Notes: generated from the sequence alone by a model not told the origin. Numbered from the stretch's first letter, positions 47,701 to 60,927 are shown. The stretch: DNA of 64,000 nt from Nitrosomonas marina (GCF_900111605.1 NZ_FOIA01000013.1:31394-95393); one strand, 5' to 3'. Made by a program: numbers and translations.

Positions 47701-48182
47701 TTGCGGGAATTGACGAAGGCGGCAAGCTGCTTGTTTCTGGCCCCAATGTTATGAAAGGATATTATTTGTCCGAACGGCCGGGCGTGCTGCAACCACCGGA
47801 GGGTGGCTGGTATGACACTGGTGATATTGTATCGATCGATGGGATGGGTTACTTGACCATCAAGGGACGCGTCAAACGTTTTGCTAAAATCGGTGGTGAA
47901 ATGGTATCACTGGCCGCAGTTGAAGGGTATGTCAAGGCGCTCTGGCCGGACGATTGCCATGCGGTCTTGTATCTGCCGGACCCAAAAAAGGGTGAACAGA
48001 TTGTGCTAATATCAACGTACGCCGAAGCGGAACGCGGGCTTCTGGTTAATTACGCGCGGGAGCGGGGTATCAGCGAATTGAGTATTCCAAGAACCGTATT
48101 TACAATAGACGAAATGCCGTTACTGGCGACGGGTAAGGTGGATTACGTGGCGTTGCGTGATTGGATAGAGACAAGGAAATAG
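44754..48182 (+). CDS. Trifunctional Aas-like protein (lysophospholipid transporter, acyltransferase, acyl-ACP synthetase)
   Basis: 1142 residues from ATG 44754 (GAGGAGAAA ahead; the frame continues to 44706). Three parts: residues ~1-420 are an MFS-type permease of the LplT kind (QFLGAFNDNLFKNALVILI, GKYGILPDHL-like LKYGILPDHLRKNELIGGNAL). Residues ~450-640 are a PlsC acyltransferase (ANHLSYLDAVL, with NHxxxxD motif, and FPEGRSTITGSLMKIYEGPALIA). Residues ~660-1142 are an AMP-dependent ligase (VLFTSGSEAVPKGVVLSHENI, FEGYGTTETAPVLSLNTP, GWYDTGDIVSIDGMGYLTIKGRVKRFAKIGGE). It probably recycles lysophosphatidylethanolamine by re-acylation. In many bacteria LplT and Aas are separate proteins; here all are fused. 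Confidence 0.9.
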   Translation: MNSDQWHLLKTRRFLPLFLTQFLGAFNDNLFKNALVILITYSVVEHAVLSVPVMVTLAAGIFILPFFLFSAIAGQAADKYDKARLIRIIKCVEIVLMAGAVVGFYLQQIGLLMVVLFLMGTQSAFFGPLKYGILPDHLRKNELIGGNALIDSSTFIAILLGTICGGLLIMTENGVLSIAIVAIVTAVLGLISSLSIPAVPPADATLDIQYNIVRETHAIIQQVRQHPVIFRCILGISWFWLLGAGFISQFPTFAKTVVGGNEQVVILFLATFTVGIAIGSLLCNRLLRSEVAATYVPLGILGMTVFTVDMYWVSHQIAVEDIEILIGATVFLETLMHWRILVDLMGIAVCGGIYIVPLYALIQDRAEQSHMSRVFAANNIMNALFMVFSAAGISVLLTFDWSVADVFLSLAIINSVVAVYVSGLLPEGIVKSLLRRIFSRCFQLEIKGSDYLHHMRSNTMIVANHLSYLDAVLIAVAVPHHVSFAVNTYVSKRWWLRPFLFLSDTVVIDPGNPMSTRVLVDRIKKGHCVAIFPEGRSTITGSLMKIYEGPALIADKAVATVLPVMISGAQYTPFTKLRGKVRIRLFPKITLTVMEPVQFDLPPGLRGRKRRQTAGIRLYDVMSDMMFRSHNIQRTLFQALLDARSIHGGSHVIAEDIERKPVTYAQLTLRSFILGDALRKIARRNAIIGILLPNMVSTLICFFGLLGYGRIPAMLNYSTSGDNLLSACKAAEVAVVISSRRFVHAAKLSHLVESLESRQISIVYLEDLVRQISLLSKIRGWLINQMPQFCYRFLHTSSDAEAAAMVLFTSGSEAVPKGVVLSHENIQANCFQVASRIDFGPGDIAFNALPIFHSFGLTAGTCLPVLSGIRTFFYPSPLHYRIIPKLVYDINATLMFGTDTFLSGYARFARSYDFQSVRYAFAGAEKLREEVRQLWAEKFGVRIFEGYGTTETAPVLSLNTPMHSKPGTVGRLLPGINFRLEPVAGIDEGGKLLVSGPNVMKGYYLSERPGVLQPPEGGWYDTGDIVSIDGMGYLTIKGRVKRFAKIGGEMVSLAAVEGYVKALWPDDCHAVLYLPDPKKGEQIVLISTYAEAERGLLVNYARERGISELSIPRTVFTIDEMPLLATGKVDYVALRDWIETRK

Positions 48183-48188
48183 CCTGAT

Positions 48189-50003
48189 TCATTGTCTGTT
48201 CGTAATAGACGTGGATGTTTCAGAAAGCCTGCTGTCGGTGTCCGGGCTTATTGCCTGCTGCCGCTGTTGTAATGCCCACATGCGGGCGTAAGACTGGTTG
48301 GCTGCCAGTAACTGTATATGTTTACCCCGTTCGATAATACGACCGTTTTCCATCACCAGAATCTGGTCCGCATCGGCGACAGTGGAAAGGCGGTGTGCGA
48401 TGGTCAGGGTGGTGCGGTTCTGGGCAATACGCTTGAGTTCGGCCTGAATCTTTTTTTCTGAATCCGAATCCAGCGCTGATGTCGCTTCATCGAAAATCAG
48501 AACAGCAGGATTTTTCAGAATGGTTCGCGCGATTGCGACGCGCTGCTTCTCGCCACCTGAAAGCTTTAAACCGCGTTCGCCGACGATGGTTTCATATTTC
48601 TCAGGCAGGGTCATGATGAAATCATGGATATGCGCCGATCTGGCCGCTGAATAGACTTCTTCCTGTGTTGCATCGGGGCGGCCATAGGCAATGTTGTAAT
48701 AAATGCTGTCATTAAAAAGAACGGTGTCCTGCGGTACGATACCCATGGCCGCACGCAGGCTTTGTTGCGTTACATCACGGATGTCCTGGCCGTTAATGCG
48801 AATCGAGCCGGTCTGTATATCATAGAATCGAAAAAGCAATCGCGCGAGCGTGGATTTTCCCGATCCGCTTTGTCCGACAACCGCTATATTATGGCCGGCG
48901 GGAATTTCAAAGGTGACGTCGTACAGTATCTGACGATTGGTGTCGTAGCCAAAATTGACACGGTCAAACCGTATAGCGGGGTTGCGAGCATTCAATTTCA
49001 GGGCGTCGGGTTTATCCTGAATTTCCCGGTTTTCATCCAGCAGTGAAAACATGCGTTCCATATCGGCGAGCGAGTGTTTGATTTCACGGTAGACAAATCC
49101 CAGAAAATGCAGGGGCATATACAACTGCAACAGATAGGTGTTGACCAGTACCAGGTCGCCGATGGTCATCGTGCCTTGGATGACGTGATCAGCTGCAAGA
49201 AACATCAATATTGTGATGCCGACAGCAATAATTGTGCTCTGTCCTGAATTCAGTGCGGCCAGTGAAGTTTGGTTGCGAATGGCGGCATTTTCCCATGTCT
49301 GCAGGTGTTCATCGTAGCGTTTACGTTCCCATGCCTCGTTGCCAAAATATTTGACGGTTTCATAATTTAGCAAACTGTCAATCGCCTGGGTATTGGCCTT
49401 CGAGTCCATGGTATTCATGGTGCGACGGAAAATCATGCGCCATTCGGTGACGATCAGCGTCAGGGTTATATATGCAAGCAACGTGATCAGAATAATCGCA
49501 GCGAACGCGATGTCATACTGGTTGATTAGAATTGCCATGACCAGCCCGATCTCCAGTATCGTGGGCAGTATATTGAACAACATGAAATTCAGTAAAAAAG
49601 AAATGCCGCGCGTGCCCCGCTCGATATCCCGCGATACGCCGCCTGTTTGCCGTTCAAGATGAAAACGCAGGGACAGAGAATGCAGATGTGCGAAAACTTT
49701 GTTGGCAATGCGCCGGATCGCCCGCTGTGTAACCTTGGCAAATACAGCGTCGCGCAATTCGCCGAACAATGTACTGCCAAGGCGTAGTAACCCGTATCCA
49801 AGCAATAAAAAAAATGGTAGCGTCAACATAGCATGAGGTTGGTTCAGGGCATCGACAATTTCCTTTAACACCAGAGGCACAGAGACACTGGCCAGTTTTG
49901 CCAACACCAGCAGGATTAAGGCAACCACAACCCGTGCCTTGAATTCCCATAAATAAGGCAACAAAGTGACAATAGTTTTCAAACTGTGCTCTTTTGCCGA
50001 CAT
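48189..50003 (-). CDS. ABC transporter of the Atm1 type (half transporter)
   Basis: 604 residues with six transmembrane segments (about 20-320) and an ATPase domain (Walker [15 protein letters not shown], signature LSGGEKQRVAIARTI, Walker B VLIFDEATSALD). The Atm1/HMT branch is recognised from LALNSGQSTIIAVG-like NSGQ and the stretch LHFLGFVYREIKHSLADMERMFSLL. Bacterial relatives export glutathione-metal or persulfide-glutathione compounds, so a role in metal detoxification or sulfur trafficking is likely. The gene converges with the Aas-like gene, with 6 bp between their stops. Confidence 0.87.
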   Translation of the reverse strand: MSAKEHSLKTIVTLLPYLWEFKARVVVALILLVLAKLASVSVPLVLKEIVDALNQPHAMLTLPFFLLLGYGLLRLGSTLFGELRDAVFAKVTQRAIRRIANKVFAHLHSLSLRFHLERQTGGVSRDIERGTRGISFLLNFMLFNILPTILEIGLVMAILINQYDIAFAAIILITLLAYITLTLIVTEWRMIFRRTMNTMDSKANTQAIDSLLNYETVKYFGNEAWERKRYDEHLQTWENAAIRNQTSLAALNSGQSTIIAVGITILMFLAADHVIQGTMTIGDLVLVNTYLLQLYMPLHFLGFVYREIKHSLADMERMFSLLDENREIQDKPDALKLNARNPAIRFDRVNFGYDTNRQILYDVTFEIPAGHNIAVVGQSGSGKSTLARLLFRFYDIQTGSIRINGQDIRDVTQQSLRAAMGIVPQDTVLFNDSIYYNIAYGRPDATQEEVYSAARSAHIHDFIMTLPEKYETIVGERGLKLSGGEKQRVAIARTILKNPAVLIFDEATSALDSDSEKKIQAELKRIAQNRTTLTIAHRLSTVADADQILVMENGRIIERGKHIQLLAANQSYARMWALQQRQQAISPDTDSRLSETSTSITNRQ

Positions 50004-50061
50004 GTTTCAGGGTGGACAATTACGTTAGGTGTGGGTATTCCGGGTATAGGCTGATGTGGGG

Positions 50062-51327
50062 CTACATGAGCCAAAGATAGCCAACGGAGCAGCCGCTCAA
50101 AGTAATGAGTCCCACTATGCACCAGATTAGCATTAGCTTTCCGGGTCGATATGGCACTGGAATCGACTTGTCGAACATCGCCAGAGTATTGAGAGAAGCC
50201 AGCACAGGCGCGGCAATAAATGCTATCACTGTTGCGACTTTGACCATATCGCTCATCGATGGCATGAAAAAGAACAGCAGCGAGAGCGTTCCGGCAATGG
50301 TGACCAGAAGCCAGATCATATAGGTAGAATTGTTTGTGTGATGCTGAAATCTCTGCGGTGATATGAGCTCGAGCGACATGCTGATGGTACGTGGAAATGC
50401 GTCGAGCAGGGTCAGGGTGGTGCTGAACATGGTGGTTAGTGCGGCAACTGCAACTATCGGATAAGCCCAGTCACCCAGTGCCTGTTTGTACATATCCAGC
50501 AGTTGTTCCGCAAAAGCTGCGCCGCCGGGTGCAAACTCTACACCACTGCCGTACATAACCAGTGCGCCAAGTGTCAGGAAACACATGGCTAGAAATGCTG
50601 TTCCAATAAATCCCACACGGAAATCAAACAGCGCATCTTTCAAACTGGCAGTCTTGCCTTCATTTTCATTTTTACTCTCAGACCAGACTGAATGCCAAAC
50701 AGAGATTTCAACAGGGGCCGGCATCCAGCCAAGAAATGTTGCCAGAAACAGTAGGTGTGCAACATTCATCATCTCAAAGTGTGTAACGCCTTTTGAATAG
50801 TTGCCGGGATTATCAAGTAACAGGGCAATGACGGCAGCAATTGAGGTTACCGACAGCACCAGTATGATAATTTTGATCAATCTGTCCAGCAATATATAGT
50901 GGCCACTGGCCAACAGGGTAAAACATATGATCAGTATCAGGCTGCTGATGATGGCGGCGACTAGTTGAGGCGCATGCCCACCCAGTTCCTCAAGCCCGAA
51001 AATATGGGTAAACAATCCTGCCGTAACGACGGTAACTGCAGCTTGAACAATGAACATGGTGGCAATGGTCATCAACAGATAAACCCAGATAGCCCAGCTA
51101 CCAAGTTTTTGGTAGCCATGTAAAATATTTTTGCCCGTTGCCGCAGTGTAACGTGGTCCAAATTCGAAAAACGGGTACTTGATCAAATGAATAATGACGA
51201 TGGCAATTAACAGGTCGAATCCATACATGCCACCTGCGCGTGTTGACTGCACCAGATGTGACACACCAACGGCTGCGCCTGCATACAACAGTCCCGGCCC
51301 CAGTTTTGAGAGAAAGTTACTGGTCAT
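50062..51327 (-). CDS. Nramp-related membrane transporter without the standard metal motif
   Basis: 421 residues with about eleven transmembrane helices of the LeuT-like Nramp fold (LGPGLLYAGAAVGVSHLVQSTRAGGMYGFDLL near the start). In standard Nramp proteins the first helix has DPGN and the sixth MPHN; here the positions read AVGVS and WMPAPVE, so the known metal ligands are missing. The FLGWMPAPVEISVWHSVWS stretch defines this subgroup. The substrate is therefore not Mn/Fe by default. It is 58 bp from the ABC gene on the same strand. Confidence 0.8.
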   Translation of the reverse strand: MTSNFLSKLGPGLLYAGAAVGVSHLVQSTRAGGMYGFDLLIAIVIIHLIKYPFFEFGPRYTAATGKNILHGYQKLGSWAIWVYLLMTIATMFIVQAAVTVVTAGLFTHIFGLEELGGHAPQLVAAIISSLILIICFTLLASGHYILLDRLIKIIILVLSVTSIAAVIALLLDNPGNYSKGVTHFEMMNVAHLLFLATFLGWMPAPVEISVWHSVWSESKNENEGKTASLKDALFDFRVGFIGTAFLAMCFLTLGALVMYGSGVEFAPGGAAFAEQLLDMYKQALGDWAYPIVAVAALTTMFSTTLTLLDAFPRTISMSLELISPQRFQHHTNNSTYMIWLLVTIAGTLSLLFFFMPSMSDMVKVATVIAFIAAPVLASLNTLAMFDKSIPVPYRPGKLMLIWCIVGLITLSGCSVGYLWLM

Positions 51328-51522
51328 TCTTTTAATGGGTAAATATTTTTATGATTACAGGTTGAAGAATTTAATCGGCACGGGAATGAAGGCTGATATG
51401 TGTTTCTCAGAAATACCCGATGCTCAGTTTAAAAGTGCTGAATTTAATGATATGGTAACAATAAGTAATAATTTTATTGCATTCTGGTATAGAAAAATAA
51501 CATTTTGTACTTGGTGACCGCT

Positions 51523-51933
51523 ATGGAAATTACCTGTTATCGTGAAGATGAAGTAAACCGCGAACCACGTCAGTTACCTGCGAGTACCTATAATCAGGCT
51601 GTTACATTGCTTGCACAGAACGAGGGTGCGCATTTGTTTGTTCCAATACGCAGCATGCAGTATATGGCGATTATTGACGCGGAAGAAATTGTATTCATTG
51701 ATGGAGACCGCCGTTGCTGGATAGATATTGCATGGCAGAATTTTCGACGTAAAGAACGGGCAGCGCTAGATCAGCCTATAACTTATGACGCTGTATTTTA
51801 TCGCGACAATTTGGATGAAGTAATGCAGCGTTTACAAAGTGAATTCCCATTGGCTTTGCGGATGTTGAAGGATAAAACACCATTCCGTGCTGCTGCACAT
51901 ATTATTCGATTTCCAGTCCAGCAAAAACAATAG
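51523..51933 (+). CDS. Conserved hypothetical protein
   Basis: 136 residues starting at ATG 51523 (MEITCYREDEVNREPRQLP). An in-frame TTG at 51505 is possible but has no better support. No signal peptide or membrane segment; the sequence (VPIRSMQYMAIIDAEEIVFIDGDRRCWIDIAWQNFR) suggests an alpha/beta fold of unknown family. It stands between the Nramp-related gene and the rRNA operon. Confidence 0.6.
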   Translation: MEITCYREDEVNREPRQLPASTYNQAVTLLAQNEGAHLFVPIRSMQYMAIIDAEEIVFIDGDRRCWIDIAWQNFRRKERAALDQPITYDAVFYRDNLDEVMQRLQSEFPLALRMLKDKTPFRAAAHIIRFPVQQKQ

Positions 51934-52124
51934 CTGGGATTTTCGAGCGCAGTTTTTCTGAAAAGGTATTTGCTTTTCTCAGTATTGAAGTAATAAAATG
52001 CTAATTAAGAAAGAAACAGCGTCTATGGGTGAAGCTACATTTTTATGAAGCACGAAACTCATAGTACGGTTAAAGCAGTAATGGTTGTCTTGTTCGGTAA
52101 ATTACAAAATTTTAGAAAAAAGTG
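51934..52124. other. AT-rich region upstream of the rRNA promoter
   Basis: No gene is seen. The last 30 bp before the -35 (AAATTACAAAATTTTAGAAAA) look like an A/T-rich UP element. Confidence 0.5.
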
Positions 52125-52152
52125 TTGACCGGATCTGTAGCTCATGTATAAT
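52125..52152 (+). promoter_or_regulatory. rRNA operon promoter
   Basis: TTGACC at 52125-52130 and TATAAT at 52147-52152 with a 16-bp spacer, about 300 bp before the 16S gene, preceded by an AT-rich stretch. Confidence 0.85.
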
Positions 52153-52230
52153 CTCGCTTCTTTGCTGCTGACGCAAAAACAGAAGCAGCAAGAAAACAGT
52201 TGCAAAGATAAATAGTGTTGCAAACTGAAT

Positions 52231-52242
52231 CGCTCTTTAAAA
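52231..52242 (+). promoter_or_regulatory. boxA antitermination site (leader)
   Basis: CGCTCTTTAAAA resembles the boxA consensus TGCTCTTTAACA, placed in the rRNA leader downstream of the promoter. Confidence 0.7.
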
Positions 52243-52245
52243 AAC

Positions 52246-52278
52246 AACAATCGATAGGTGTGAGTACTTGGCTTGTGT
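52246..52278 (+). other. 16S processing stem, 5' strand
   Basis: AACAATCGATAGGT then GTGAGTACT etc. is complementary, with few mismatches, to 53999-54033 downstream of 16S. The paired strands form the long stem cleaved by RNase III. Confidence 0.8.
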
Positions 52279-52454
52279 CAGAAATAAATATTTTCTGAAA
52301 CAGAGCGGCAGTATAAAAATACTGACTGCGACAGTGAAGAAAATCGAAACAAGTATCAAGTACTACGCTAGACACAAATTAGATTGCAGCAAATATTCAA
52401 TTATTTGAGTTTTGTTGCAAGCACATAAACGTCAAGCGAAGTTTTAGCAGAATT

Positions 52455-53993
<1,539 letters not shown>

Positions 53994-53998
53994 GAGAT

Positions 53999-54033
53999 AC
54001 ACGAGCTGAGTACTCACAACCTATCGATTGTTA
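53999..54033 (+). other. 16S processing stem, 3' strand
   Basis: ACACGAGCTGAGTACTCACA followed by ACCTATCGATTGTTA pairs with 52246-52278. Confidence 0.8.
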
Positions 54034-54109
54034 ATGCTAGACAGAGCTAAGAACCAGTAATCAGAATCTAGCAAGGTCTCTCGATTAATGATGGCGCTTA
54101 GACTCAGAA

Positions 54110-54186
<77 letters not shown>

Positions 54187-54192
54187 ACAAAT

Positions 54193-54268
54193 GGGGGTGT
54201 AGCTCAGCTGGGAGAGCACCTGCTTTGCAAGCAGGGGGTCATCGGTTCGATCCCGTTCACCTCCACCA
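54193..54268 (+). tRNA. tRNA-Ala (TGC anticodon)
   Basis: A 76-base cloverleaf with acceptor GGGGGTG, anticodon loop CTTTGCAAG, T-loop GGTTCGATC and encoded CCA, 6 bp after tRNA-Ile. Confidence 0.97.
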
Positions 54269-54352
54269 GTTAATTTAATACTTATGATTTATGGTGTTAA
54301 AATTAATGGTTTGTATATCTGATAGGTAACAAAAGCATCTGTCTTGTATTAT

Positions 54353-54364
54353 TGTTCTTTAAAA
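54353..54364 (+). promoter_or_regulatory. boxA antitermination site (spacer)
   Basis: TGTTCTTTAAAA, boxA-like, in the 16S-23S spacer as in other rRNA operons. Confidence 0.65.
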
Positions 54365-54533
54365 ATTTGAAAAGTAATATTATTCATTTTAATTTAAATG
54401 TTTTGAATTTTTTATTAATTAAAAAATTAAAGGCATATCATTAAATGAATAAGGGTTAGATTGTATCAATATTGCAAATTAGAATTCCAATATTGCATTT
54501 AGCTATAGCTAAAAAACCGGATATGAGAATTAT

Positions 54534-54564
54534 TTTATATTCTTTTGAAAGTTTTAAAGTTATA

Positions 54565-54572
<8 letters not shown>
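54534..54572 (+). other. 23S processing stem, 5' strand
   Basis: The stretch before and into the 23S start, including GTTTTAAAGTTATAGGATCAAG, pairs with 57488-57528 beyond its end. Confidence 0.7.
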
Positions 54573-57487
<2,915 letters not shown>

Positions 57488-57495
<8 letters not shown>

Positions 57496-57528
57496 TATAA
57501 TTTTAAAACTTTTGTGAATTCAGAATAT
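57488..57528 (+). other. 23S processing stem, 3' strand
   Basis: Sequence from CTTGATCCTATAATTTTAAAAC onward is complementary to 54534-54572. Confidence 0.7.
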
Positions 57529-57601
57529 AATTTGCATAAATATATAATCTAACAATCATTTACTTTTCAAATAAAATAATTAAAAAGCGAAGAACAAGTT
57601 T

Positions 57602-57717
57602 CGCTTGGTGGCTATAGCACTTTGGAACCACATCTTCCCATCCCGAACAGAATTGTGAAACGAAGCTGCGCCGATGATAGTGTGCAAACGCATGTGAAAG
57701 TAGGTTACTGCCAAGCA
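57602..57717 (+). rRNA. rrf: 5S ribosomal RNA
   Basis: Helix I is GCTTGG with CCAAGC at the ends; the body has AACCACATCTTCCCATCCCGAAC, the 5S loop B/C region. About 115 bases. End points are approximate. Confidence 0.9.
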
Positions 57718-57726
57718 TTTATTTAT

Positions 57727-57756
57727 AAAAACCCCTCTTATGAGGGGTTTTTTTTT
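57727..57756 (+). terminator. rRNA operon terminator
   Basis: ACCCCTC/GAGGGGT stem with loop TTAT, followed by nine T residues, just after 5S. Typical intrinsic terminator. Confidence 0.92.
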
Positions 57757-57953
57757 GAATAAATTTTATGTTTACCCGGACTAATTGGTAATGACTGGTT
57801 GCCTTCGAATCAGCCTTATGTGTAAATATGTATTTATACACTCTCAAATTCAGCAAGTATCATGCAAAGTTAAGGCAGCATAAATTTAACCAACAATAAT
57901 TTGGTTTCGTCAATTATGATATAGAATTGAATTGAAACTGGTGGAGGTGCATC

Positions 57954-58682
57954 ATGCTCAGCTCATTCTGGTCGGCGTTGGGAGCCAGTGTATCTGCTGC
58001 CCTGGTTACTCTGGTTGGCATATACACAATACGACACTTCGAAGATTGGGGTAGAAAATATAGTATTTATTTCGTTTGTTTTGCCGCAGGTGTGCTGATT
58101 TCAGTATCTTTTCTGCACATTATTCCAAAAGCATTTGAAATGAACACTAACGCGCCCGTTTATTTGCTTGGTGGCTTTGCCTTGTTGCACCTCTTCAATC
58201 GTTTTATTACGGCCTTTGTTTGTGAGCGAGGGGTTAATCCCAACTTTGGTATCGGTCTGGTACCAATGATCGGAATCGGTTTTCATTCTTTCATCGATGG
58301 CTTTGTCTATTCCATCACTTTTTCCGTCAGCATGTTTACCGGAGTACTGGCGACTGCCGGTATGGTGTTGCATGAATTTCCAGAGGGTATCATTACTTAT
58401 TTGCTATTGTTGCGTAGCGGTTTCAGTGAGAGGAAATCCTTTTTACTGGCTTTCTTCGCTGCATCAATTACTACGCCACTAGGTATGCTGGTTTCTTATC
58501 CTTTCATCAGTCAGACAAACACGTCATTACTGGGTGCTTTATTGGCATTATCTGCTGGAGCGCTTGTTTATGTCGGTGCCACGCATCTGTTACCGCAGGC
58601 CGATAAAGAGCCGCGTGAATACACGCTGCATGCACTTGGTGCTGGCATTCTGGTCTCGGTACTGATAGTGCTTTCAAAATAG
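57954..58682 (+). CDS. ZIP-family divalent metal transporter
   Basis: 242 residues with eight predicted transmembrane segments. Metal motifs of the ZIP family are seen: FHSFIDGFVYSITF (HxxxDG) and VLHEFPEGIITYLLL (HEFPEG) in the central helices, and the GATHLLPQADKE end. The start ATG 57954 has GGTGGAGG ahead. It probably imports or equilibrates Zn, Fe or similar ions. Located after the rRNA operon. Confidence 0.92.
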   Translation: MLSSFWSALGASVSAALVTLVGIYTIRHFEDWGRKYSIYFVCFAAGVLISVSFLHIIPKAFEMNTNAPVYLLGGFALLHLFNRFITAFVCERGVNPNFGIGLVPMIGIGFHSFIDGFVYSITFSVSMFTGVLATAGMVLHEFPEGIITYLLLLRSGFSERKSFLLAFFAASITTPLGMLVSYPFISQTNTSLLGALLALSAGALVYVGATHLLPQADKEPREYTLHALGAGILVSVLIVLSK

Positions 58683-58904
58683 TTGATTTGGTGAGTTTCA
58701 AATCAGGGGACTAAATATATTCCGATTTTTTGGGCAAACAGGCTAGCCCATATGTCATGTATTTCAGAAGCCGCCAAATCTTTATGCATCGTCGAATATT
58801 ATTGAGTTTTATAGTGTTTTGTCGGAAAAACGACAAGACGCAATAACATAGAGGCTACTCATTTTGCGCGCGGATCTATTGGTTGTGGTTGGCGTCCACC
58901 AGAA
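58683..58904. other. Intergenic region
   Basis: No gene. A small hairpin (TTGTCG / CGACAA, 58819-58836) is present. Confidence 0.4.
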
Positions 58905-59285
58905 TATCAGCTTACAGCAGATGCGCACCACGCAATCCATGGCTGCAATGATGATAGTTTTCCGATCGACCCTTAACCTGGGTTTCAACAACATCCATGA
59001 CCGGGTTGTGTCTTAATTTTGCAATGGCCTGATCATCACCGTTTGACAGCGCCTTGTGCCCGCGCAATACGAACGGCAACATGGTCGTTTCAGCCAGGCG
59101 CCCATCAATCAAGGACTGCACTATCTGAACGGCCCGATACTATGCCACCATCAGGCATAACAGCAGATTAACTACCCGTGCTTTAAAGCCGCTGCCGTAT
59201 TGTTTCTTGCCATACAGGTCGGCAGGGAAGTGACTTTTAGTGGTGTGATGACAATGTGGCATTGTATCTATACCGGCCATCGTAA
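58905..59285 (-). mobile_element. Decayed IS66-family transposase fragment
   Basis: Reading on the minus strand gives CHHTTKSHFPADLYGKKQYG... NLLLCLMVA stop YRAVQIVQSLIDGRLAETTM... AIAKLRHNPVMDVVETQVKGRSENYHHCSHGLRGAHLL, which follows the IS66 transposase through to its DDE region. The expected VMHVDETGV shows V where the Asp should be, an in-frame TAG lies near 59140, and a piece is missing between GRSENY and HHCSHGL. The fragment ends soon after; it is dead. Confidence 0.7.
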
Positions 59286-59622
59286 AACCACAATAAATTC
59301 ATTATTGAAACGATAACATGCATTTTAGTCTATTGTAGGCAGGTTCAAGCAGATCTTCTCAGCAATTATTCTTTTCGCTTGCTTTGTGGCGCGATGAGTG
59401 ATCAGATGTGTATCTGAGATCGCAGGAAGGCAATAATCTGCATCTGCCTGAAAGTGAAATCTAAATTTTTATCCCCTTAATTCATGTCAAGTGTTTTTGA
59501 TTTTTTTGAGGGACGAGTAGTTACAAAGAATACTTTTAATTTAAAATTTGGGGTATAAGTGTAATCACTGATGAGCAATACAATTGATTTCGCATATGCC
59601 ATTAAAAGTTTGATCATAACTG
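59286..59622. other. Intergenic region before the ATP-grasp gene
   Basis: No gene seen; the part from 59460 to 59620 is AT-rich. A short GAGTAGTTAC stretch near 59513 matches the end of the transposase fragment near 63110 in reverse orientation. Confidence 0.4.
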
Positions 59623-60927
59623 ATGAAAAAAAATATTTTTGTATTCGGCCTCAATGACTTTAATCGTGAACAACTAGAGTCGTTACAGGATGCGGATCAG
59701 TATCAATTTCACGGATTAATTGCTCTGGAAAAACTGAAAGACGCGGTTTCCTATGATTTTCCTGCTTTACTGGTTGAAGCGCAGGAACAACTCGACAGTT
59801 TCAATGGGCCTATTGATGCCATCATTAATTTCTGGGATTTTCCATCCTCGGTGCTGCATCCTTTTTTGTGTGAAAGATATCAACTGCCCGGTCCGAGCCT
59901 TAAAGCTGCTATTTTATGTGGTAATAAAGGATTAAGCCGGGAAGCCCAACAAAGTATTATTCCGGACTATATTCCAAAATTTTCAATTTTTGATCCTTTT
60001 GAAGACAACCCTTTTCAGAAGATAGCACTGGATTTTCCCTTCTGGATCAAACCATTGTTGTCTTACTCCGGTTATCTTGGTTTTAAGGTCGCAAGCCGAG
60101 ATGATTTTTCCAGATATTTGCAGACCATACGGAAGAATATTGATCGTTTTGCCGAGCCCTATGCAGATTTGTTGCAACATGCCGATCTGGATCCTTCACT
60201 CACGAAATATACCGCGCATCACTGTATCGCCGAAGAAATTATTTCTGCAGGTAGACAGTGTACGGTTGAAGGTTATTCTTATCACAATCAGGTTGAATGT
60301 TATGGCATTATTGATTCGGTTCGTTATCCAAACATGGTGTCATTTTCACGTTACCAGTATCCTTCCAGACTACCCGAATCCGTAAAACAGAAAATCAACG
60401 CAATTTCAAAAACAATCATCGAATATATTGGCTTTGATCAATCTGCCTTTAATATTGAATATTTTTACGATGAAGCGACTGATCGTTTGCGTTTGCTGGA
60501 AATTAATTCACGTATTTCGCAATCGCATGGGCTCTTGTTCAAGAATGTTGATGGCGCATCCAATCATCGTATTGTTCTTGATTTGGGACTCGGTAATAAA
60601 CCGCGGTTTCCGCATCATCAGGGTCGATATGCTTGTGCCGCTAAAATTTTTGCGCGTCGATTTGAGGATGCATTGGTCACGCGTGTGCCGACATCGAATG
60701 AAATCGATCATGCGCAACAACTGGTACCTGGCGCTACAATCGTCGTTCCCGTAAAACAGGAAAGAAGACTGTCAGAGTTATTAGATCAGGATAGTTACAG
60801 CTATCAATATGTTATTGCATATCTTGGTGGCGACAATATACATGATCTGGCGCGCAGTTATAAGCGCATTAGAAAAGCGCTACCGTTCAAATTCAAGTCA
60901 TTAGCTGGAAACGCAAACGTATCGTGA
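59623..60927 (+). CDS. ATP-grasp ligase-like protein
   Basis: 434 residues. N-terminal part has a Rossmann-like preATP-grasp domain (KKNIFVFGLNDFNREQLESL). The central domain shows ATP-grasp features: LDFPFWIKPLLSYSGYLGFKV (ATP-binding lysine), AEEIISAGRQCTVEGYSYH and FNIEYFYDEATDRLRLLEINSRISQSH (Mg/ATP-binding E...N). Such enzymes join a carboxylate to an amine or thiol with ATP. The DNA is more AT-rich than the core genes and the start has a weak Shine-Dalgarno. The GTG of the next gene overlaps its stop by 4 bp (GTGA). Confidence 0.83.
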   Translation: MKKNIFVFGLNDFNREQLESLQDADQYQFHGLIALEKLKDAVSYDFPALLVEAQEQLDSFNGPIDAIINFWDFPSSVLHPFLCERYQLPGPSLKAAILCGNKGLSREAQQSIIPDYIPKFSIFDPFEDNPFQKIALDFPFWIKPLLSYSGYLGFKVASRDDFSRYLQTIRKNIDRFAEPYADLLQHADLDPSLTKYTAHHCIAEEIISAGRQCTVEGYSYHNQVECYGIIDSVRYPNMVSFSRYQYPSRLPESVKQKINAISKTIIEYIGFDQSAFNIEYFYDEATDRLRLLEINSRISQSHGLLFKNVDGASNHRIVLDLGLGNKPRFPHHQGRYACAAKIFARRFEDALVTRVPTSNEIDHAQQLVPGATIVVPVKQERRLSELLDQDSYSYQYVIAYLGGDNIHDLARSYKRIRKALPFKFKSLAGNANVS

